A DNA stretch of 64,000 nucleotides from Psychromonas sp. SA13A (GTDB lineage: Bacteria > Pseudomonadota > Gammaproteobacteria > Enterobacterales > Psychromonadaceae), in contig NZ_WTKU01000016.1 in NCBI RefSeq assembly GCF_011378715.1, positions 1 to 64,000 of the forward strand, given 5' to 3'. Shown here one piece after another: positions 59,881 through 64,000 of the stretch; positions within the stretch are counted from its first letter, which is position 1; every line of letters starts with the position of its first letter. A model generated the notes under the pieces. That model saw nothing but the letters and a program-made list of their open reading frames with translations. It was not told the origin of the DNA and made no database searches. The position numbers and the translations under genes were made by a program.

Positions 59881-59894
59881 TGGGAGCGCTCCCA
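59881..59894 (+). promoter_or_regulatory. Probable TreR operator 2
   Basis: TGGGAGCGCTCCCA, a perfect 14-bp palindrome ending 22 bp before the treB start. Its centre is 95 bp from operator 1, close to nine helical turns, which would allow looping by a repressor tetramer or paired dimers. The promoter between them was not resolved (TTGACC at 59869 lies beside it). Confidence 0.8.
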
Positions 59895-59916
59895 TTTTGC
59901 ATGGTTAATTACTAAA

Positions 59917-61368
59917 ATGGACATCATTATGAGTAAAATTAAAGAACAAGATATCGCCTCCTTGATTGAGTATATAGGTGGAAAAGAAAATATCGCTAGT
60001 GTTAGTCACTGTCTTACAAGGCTTCGTTTTGTTTTAAATAACAATGATGCTGCGGATATTAAAAAAATTGAAAGCTTAAAAATGGTAAAAGGTTGTTTTA
60101 CTAATGCAGGGCAATTTCAGGTTGTGATCGGGACAGAAGTTGATGATGTTTATAAAGTTTTAAATAAACTCATTGGCCACAGTGGTGATACTAAAGAGCA
60201 GAGCAAAGTCGCTGCTCGTCAAAATATGAGCCTGTTAGAGCGAAGTATCTCGCATATGGCTGAGATTTTTGTTCCTTTATTACCCGCTATTATTACCGGT
60301 GGTTTAATTTTAGGTTTCAGGAATATCATCGGTGATATTCGTATGTTTGATGGGAAAACCTTAGTAGAAATAAGCACTTTCTGGGCTGCAGTACATTCTT
60401 TTTTATGGATAATAGGCGAAGCTATTTTCCACTTTCTACCGGTTGCTGTGTGTTGGGCAACGGTTAAAAAGCTAGGTGGAACACCGGTTTTAGGAATCGT
60501 TTTAGGTATTACACTGGTCTCTCCGCAATTAATGAATGCTTACAATATTGGGGCTCAAGTCCCAGATGTATGGGACTTTGGTTTCTTTGTAATAGAAAAA
60601 GTGGGTTATCAAGCGCAAGTCATACCCGCTATATTTGCAGGGATGGCATTAGCTTATATTGAAGTTAACCTTAAACGTATTATTCCAGCGTATTTATATC
60701 TTGTGGTGGTGCCTTTTATCTCTTTGTTGGTCGCGGTTATTCTTGCGCATTCAATCATAGGCCCTATCGGCCGTGAAATTGGTAATTATGTTGGTTATGC
60801 AGCCAAAATAGCGATGACTGGCGACTTTGCGGTAATAGGTTCAATGATTTTTGCTTTCTTCTATGCGCCTTTAGTGATCACTGGTATCCATCACACCACT
60901 AATGCGGTGGACTTGCAGTTAATGCAAGACATGGGTGGTACGCCAATTTGGCCGCTTATTGCACTATCTAACATTGCTCAAGCTTCAGCCGTTGTTGGCA
61001 TTATTTGGGTGAGTAAAAAGGCTAATGAACGTGAGATTTCAGTACCTGCTGCTATTTCTGCTTTTCTTGGAGTAACTGAGCCTGCGATGTACGGGATTAA
61101 TATTAAATATAAATTCCCAATGTTGAGCGCGATGATCGGTGCTGCGGTTGCTGCTGGAATATGTGGTAGTGCGGGTGTGATGGCTAACGGTATCGGTGTG
61201 GGCGGTTTACCGGGCATTTTGTCTATACAACCACAGTTCTGGATGGTGTTCTTTGTCGCTATGTTAGCGGCCATTATTGTGCCAATTATATTAACCATCG
61301 TGCTTTATAAAAGAGCTGAGAAAAACCATAAGCTTGAAGGGCAAGAAGAAGCGGCGGCGGTGTCTTAA
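59917..61368 (+). CDS. treB: PTS trehalose-specific EIIBC component
   Basis: Imports trehalose and phosphorylates it to trehalose-6-phosphate. The 483 residues contain EIIB at about 1-90, with the phosphorylated Cys in SVSHCLTRLRF (about 32), and the glucoside-type EIIC from about 110 with around ten membrane helices. EIIC has LLPAIITGGLILGFRN, TGIHHTTNAVDLQ and VTEPAMYGIN near 385. No EIIA domain is present, so EIIA-Glc (Crr) from elsewhere must donate phosphate. ATG 59929, four codons in, is an equally plausible start. Two TreR-type operators lie upstream. Confidence 0.95.
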   Translation: MDIIMSKIKEQDIASLIEYIGGKENIASVSHCLTRLRFVLNNNDAADIKKIESLKMVKGCFTNAGQFQVVIGTEVDDVYKVLNKLIGHSGDTKEQSKVAARQNMSLLERSISHMAEIFVPLLPAIITGGLILGFRNIIGDIRMFDGKTLVEISTFWAAVHSFLWIIGEAIFHFLPVAVCWATVKKLGGTPVLGIVLGITLVSPQLMNAYNIGAQVPDVWDFGFFVIEKVGYQAQVIPAIFAGMALAYIEVNLKRIIPAYLYLVVVPFISLLVAVILAHSIIGPIGREIGNYVGYAAKIAMTGDFAVIGSMIFAFFYAPLVITGIHHTTNAVDLQLMQDMGGTPIWPLIALSNIAQASAVVGIIWVSKKANEREISVPAAISAFLGVTEPAMYGINIKYKFPMLSAMIGAAVAAGICGSAGVMANGIGVGGLPGILSIQPQFWMVFFVAMLAAIIVPIILTIVLYKRAEKNHKLEGQEEAAAVS

Positions 61369-61476
61369 TAGTTCCTCTTTAGGTTGATTTGATCTTCAAC
61401 TTTAGCTTTTTTCTTTAAATAATTAGCAATTTCAAATAATAGTGGATGATTTTTTCATTCACTTAACGAGTACTCT

Positions 61477-63177
61477 ATGAAAAATTTACACAACGAGTGG
61501 TGGCGTAAAGCGACTATTTATCAAATCTATCCTAAAAGTTTTTGCGATAGTGGCGGCAAAGGAACAGGCGATATTCAAGGTATCATTAGTAAATTAGATT
61601 ATTTACAGACTTTAGGCGTTGATGCTATTTGGTTAACACCTATTTATTGTTCTCCAATGATTGATAATGGGTACGATATTTCCGATTATTACAATATTAA
61701 TCCTGATTTTGGTGATATGGCAGATTTTGATATGCTGCTGTCTACTGCTCACCAAAAAGGGATACGTATTATTCTTGATATAGTGGTCAATCATACCTCT
61801 ACTGAGCATCAATGGTTTCAGTCTGCACTCGCAGATAAAAACAGTCCTTACCGTGATTACTATATTTGGCAAGATCCAAAAATGGGTGCCGAGCCTAATA
61901 ATTGGCAATCTAAGTTTGGCGGTAATGCGTGGAAGTTTGATCAAAAAAGTGGTCAATATTATTTGCATCTATTTGCTGAACAGCAAGCAGACTTGAATTG
62001 GGAAAATCCAAAAGTACGTGCAGAAGTTGAGAATATTATTAGCTTTTGGGCTGAAAAAGGTGTCGATGGATTTCGTTTAGATGTGATTAATTTAATTTCT
62101 AAGCAACCCTCTTTTCCCGAGGATGAAAGCGATGGCAGAAAATTTTATACCGATGGGCCGCGTGCGCATGAATATCTGCAGCGATTAAGTGAGTCTGTCT
62201 TTAATAAGTATGGTTCGGTTACCGTGGGAGAAATGTCTTCAACTAGCCTTGCGCATTGCCAACAATATTCTGCAACCGATGCAACTGAACTGTCCATGGT
62301 ATTTAACTTTCATCATCTTAAAACAGATTATAAGGATGGTGATAAGTGGACCAATGCACCGTTAGACTTGTTGCAATTAAAACAAATATTTAATTACTGG
62401 CAACAGGGAATGCATAATAAGGGGTGGTCTGCTCTTTTTTGGTGTAATCACGATCAGCCGCGTATTGTTAGTCGATTTGGTGATGATAAACAATATCGTG
62501 TGCAATCGGCTAAAATGCTCGCCAGTGCCTTACATATGCTGCAGGGAACACCTTATATCTACCAAGGTGAAGAGATTGCGATGACCAACCCTGGGTATCA
62601 ATCAATTAGCCAGTATCGTGACCTTGAGAGCATTAATATGCATCGAATCATGCTTGAACAGGGGAAAACTGAACAACAAGTGATGGCTATTTTAGCTAAT
62701 AAATCACGTGACAACTCACGCACACCTATGCAATGGAATAAAAAAGAGCAAGCTGGATTTAGTGATGTGCAGCCGTGGTTAGAAGTGGCGAGTAATTATC
62801 TTGAAATTAATGTTGAAGCTGCTCTGTTAGATCAAAATTCGGTCTTTTATCATTACCAAAAATTATTGATATTACGTAAACAGTTAGATGTTATTTGTTG
62901 GGGGGATTATCAGGATCTTTGTCCGGAGCATGAACTGCTATTCTGTTATCAGCGCACAACCCCTGAACAAAAACTATTATGCATTAATAATTTCTCCTCA
63001 GAGCAAGTGTCTTATGCTTTGCCCGATTCACTTTGTTTGGAAAATACAAAGGTTATTATTGCTAACTATAGCGAATCCGAACAAGTGGACAGTAATGGAC
63101 GAGTAATAAATAGTTTGTTAAGTAAAGATATCACGTTACGTCCTTTCGAAAGTTTAGTGTTGTTGGAGGAAGTATAA
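61477..63177 (+). CDS. treC: Alpha,alpha-phosphotrehalase (trehalose-6-phosphate hydrolase)
   Basis: Cytoplasmic GH13 enzyme that splits trehalose-6-phosphate, made by TreB, into glucose and glucose-6-phosphate. The 566 residues match E. coli TreC (551). It starts WWRKATIYQIYPKSF; DIVVNHTS is near 102, the nucleophile Asp lies in FRLDVIN near 202, the acid/base Glu in TVGEMSS near 249 and the third Asp in CNHDQPR near 326. The pair with treB and treR fixes the substrate; oligo-1,6-glucosidases are similar in sequence. 109 bp after treB, no terminator between. Confidence 0.95.
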   Translation: MKNLHNEWWRKATIYQIYPKSFCDSGGKGTGDIQGIISKLDYLQTLGVDAIWLTPIYCSPMIDNGYDISDYYNINPDFGDMADFDMLLSTAHQKGIRIILDIVVNHTSTEHQWFQSALADKNSPYRDYYIWQDPKMGAEPNNWQSKFGGNAWKFDQKSGQYYLHLFAEQQADLNWENPKVRAEVENIISFWAEKGVDGFRLDVINLISKQPSFPEDESDGRKFYTDGPRAHEYLQRLSESVFNKYGSVTVGEMSSTSLAHCQQYSATDATELSMVFNFHHLKTDYKDGDKWTNAPLDLLQLKQIFNYWQQGMHNKGWSALFWCNHDQPRIVSRFGDDKQYRVQSAKMLASALHMLQGTPYIYQGEEIAMTNPGYQSISQYRDLESINMHRIMLEQGKTEQQVMAILANKSRDNSRTPMQWNKKEQAGFSDVQPWLEVASNYLEINVEAALLDQNSVFYHYQKLLILRKQLDVICWGDYQDLCPEHELLFCYQRTTPEQKLLCINNFSSEQVSYALPDSLCLENTKVIIANYSESEQVDSNGRVINSLLSKDITLRPFESLVLLEEV

Positions 63178-63205
63178 GAGAAGTTTAGATCAAGTTTATA
63201 AGAGG

Positions 63206-63240
63206 TTGCTACGGGAGATGTCTCTCGTAGCAATTTTTTT
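63206..63240 (+). terminator. Rho-independent terminator after treC
   Basis: TTGCTACGGGAG / CTCTCGTAGCAA stem (one G-T pair) with T-run, 29 bp past the treC stop; ends the tre operon before the convergent ispB. Confidence 0.9.
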
Positions 63241-63338
63241 ACTGCGGTTGGGGTGATAATTACAGTACTTATCTTATTATTGCATTGTGGATGAAGTTAA
63301 CTTAAATATTATCTACACACTATTTATGTTAATCAGTA

Positions 63339-64000
63339 TCAACTAACTCGGTTTGCCGCGATATGAGCAAGGCTGATCAATGCTTGTTTGTATTCGCTTT
63401 CAGGTAAGATAGTAATCGCATTAATGGCTTTATCCGCTTCTTGCATGGCACGTTTTTTGGTATATTCAAGTGCCTTTGTTTCATTCAGCGCTTGCATGAT
63501 TAAATCAAAGTGTTGCATACCATTGGCTTTTTCAATTGCTTCTCTAATCAAAGCACTTTGAGCCCCTGTACCGTGTTGCATTGCGTACAGTAGTGGTAGA
63601 GTTGGTTTGCCTTCTGCTAGGTCATCACCTGTATTTTTACCCATCTCCTGCGCATCAGACGCATAATCCATGACATCATCAGTTAATTGGAAAGCTGTGC
63701 CTAAGTAAGTCCCGTAATTAAGTAACGCATCTTCTATCGCTTGAGGTTGTTGGCCTAATACGGCAACTAATTGCGTAGCCGCTTCGAATAGTTTTGCAGT
63801 TTTAAAGTAGATCACATCCATGTAGGTTTTTTCAGTGGTATCGGGATTATTGCAATTCATTAATTGCAATACTTCTCCTTCAGCAATGACATTGGTCGCG
63901 CTGGCTAAAACATTCATGACTTTAAAATTCTCAAGCTCTGTCATCATTTCAAAAGAACGGCTATATAGAAAGTCCCCGACGAGTACGCTTGCTGCATTAC
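63339..64000 (-). CDS. ispB: Octaprenyl diphosphate synthase, C-terminal part (5' end outside window)
   Basis: Trans-prenyltransferase that makes the polyprenyl side chain of ubiquinone and menaquinone. The frame is open through the right window edge, so the gene is partial; the first Met inside the window is internal. VGDFLYSRSFE is the conserved lead-in to the middle helices. The second Asp-rich motif reads LTDDVMDYAS, with GKNTGDDLAEGKPTLPLLYA following, both IspB-typical. The first DDxxD motif lies beyond the window. The C-terminus, ISLAHIAANRVS, is that of a complete family member. No sign of damage in the part seen. Confidence 0.93.
   Translation of the reverse strand, partial: NAASVLVGDFLYSRSFEMMTELENFKVMNVLASATNVIAEGEVLQLMNCNNPDTTEKTYMDVIYFKTAKLFEAATQLVAVLGQQPQAIEDALLNYGTYLGTAFQLTDDVMDYASDAQEMGKNTGDDLAEGKPTLPLLYAMQHGTGAQSALIREAIEKANGMQHFDLIMQALNETKALEYTKKRAMQEADKAINAITILPESEYKQALISLAHIAANRVS

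Overview
The window is a 64 kb piece of an AT-rich gammaproteobacterial chromosome. Gene content and order (purB-hflD-mnmA, rpsU-yqeY-dnaG-rpoD-tRNA-Ile2, tsaE-amiB-mutL-miaA-hfq-hflX-hflK-hflC-purA, treR-treB-treC) fit a marine, possibly cold-adapted lineage near Psychromonas, Shewanella or Vibrio. The genus is inferred from general resemblance, not from a search. Nearly all of the window is vertically inherited core chromosome. The only mobile DNA seen is an IS30-family end at the left edge and a nested IS scar near 43.9-45.1 kb.

Layout. 0-4.7 kb: IS30 3' end, then surface-polysaccharide precursor genes ugd, glmM and wecA. 4.9-8.4 kb: htpG (with a good sigma-32 promoter), adk and an NlpC/P60 lipoprotein. 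8.6-12.5 kb: flavin-reductase-like protein, a VOC/glyoxalase protein, the ribosomal oxygenase roxA and an EamA transporter. 12.5-15.9 kb: purB, hflD, mnmA. 16-25 kb: an unusual chemoreceptor, a small unknown protein, a large FAD/Fe-S D-lactate-dehydrogenase-like protein, a LysR regulator divergent from a nitroreductase, and an ABM-domain protein. 25-30 kb: RND efflux adaptor and pump, membrane-anchored FKBP. 30-36 kb: sdaA, a DUF1007 protein, a DUF2750 protein, a diguanylate cyclase, and a 52-residue YqaE/Pmp3 protein too short for a 60-residue ORF cutoff. 36.5-42.6 kb: tRNA-Ile2(CAU) and the macromolecular synthesis genes rpoD, dnaG, yqeY, rpsU, divergent from tsaD. 42.7-45.1 kb: wzz and the IS10-like/IS30 scar. 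45.1-57.2 kb: queG, then the tsaE to hflC cluster. 57.4-63.2 kb: purA and the trehalose operon, followed by the 3' part of ispB on the other strand.

How the genes work together. ugd, glmM, wecA and wzz supply UDP-glucuronate, glucosamine-1-phosphate, the undecaprenyl-PP-GlcNAc primer and chain-length control for surface polysaccharide. They sit at the two ends of a 45 kb segment bounded by inverted IS30 termini. The trehalose genes form a self-contained uptake and hydrolysis unit with two near-identical palindromic operators in front of treB. The tsaE-hflC block combines tRNA modification, cell-wall splitting, mismatch repair, RNA chaperoning and control of FtsH proteolysis.

I found no CRISPR array, prophage, toxin-antitoxin or defence island, and no clear new multi-gene system. 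The most notable observations are the IS10/IS30/queG junction with 6-bp microhomology, an AmiB-type amidase with nine LysM repeats, a chemoreceptor whose sensor region has no N-terminal membrane segment, a GlmM with an altered metal-loop residue, a purB terminator embedded in a convergent coding sequence, and the paired tre operators.
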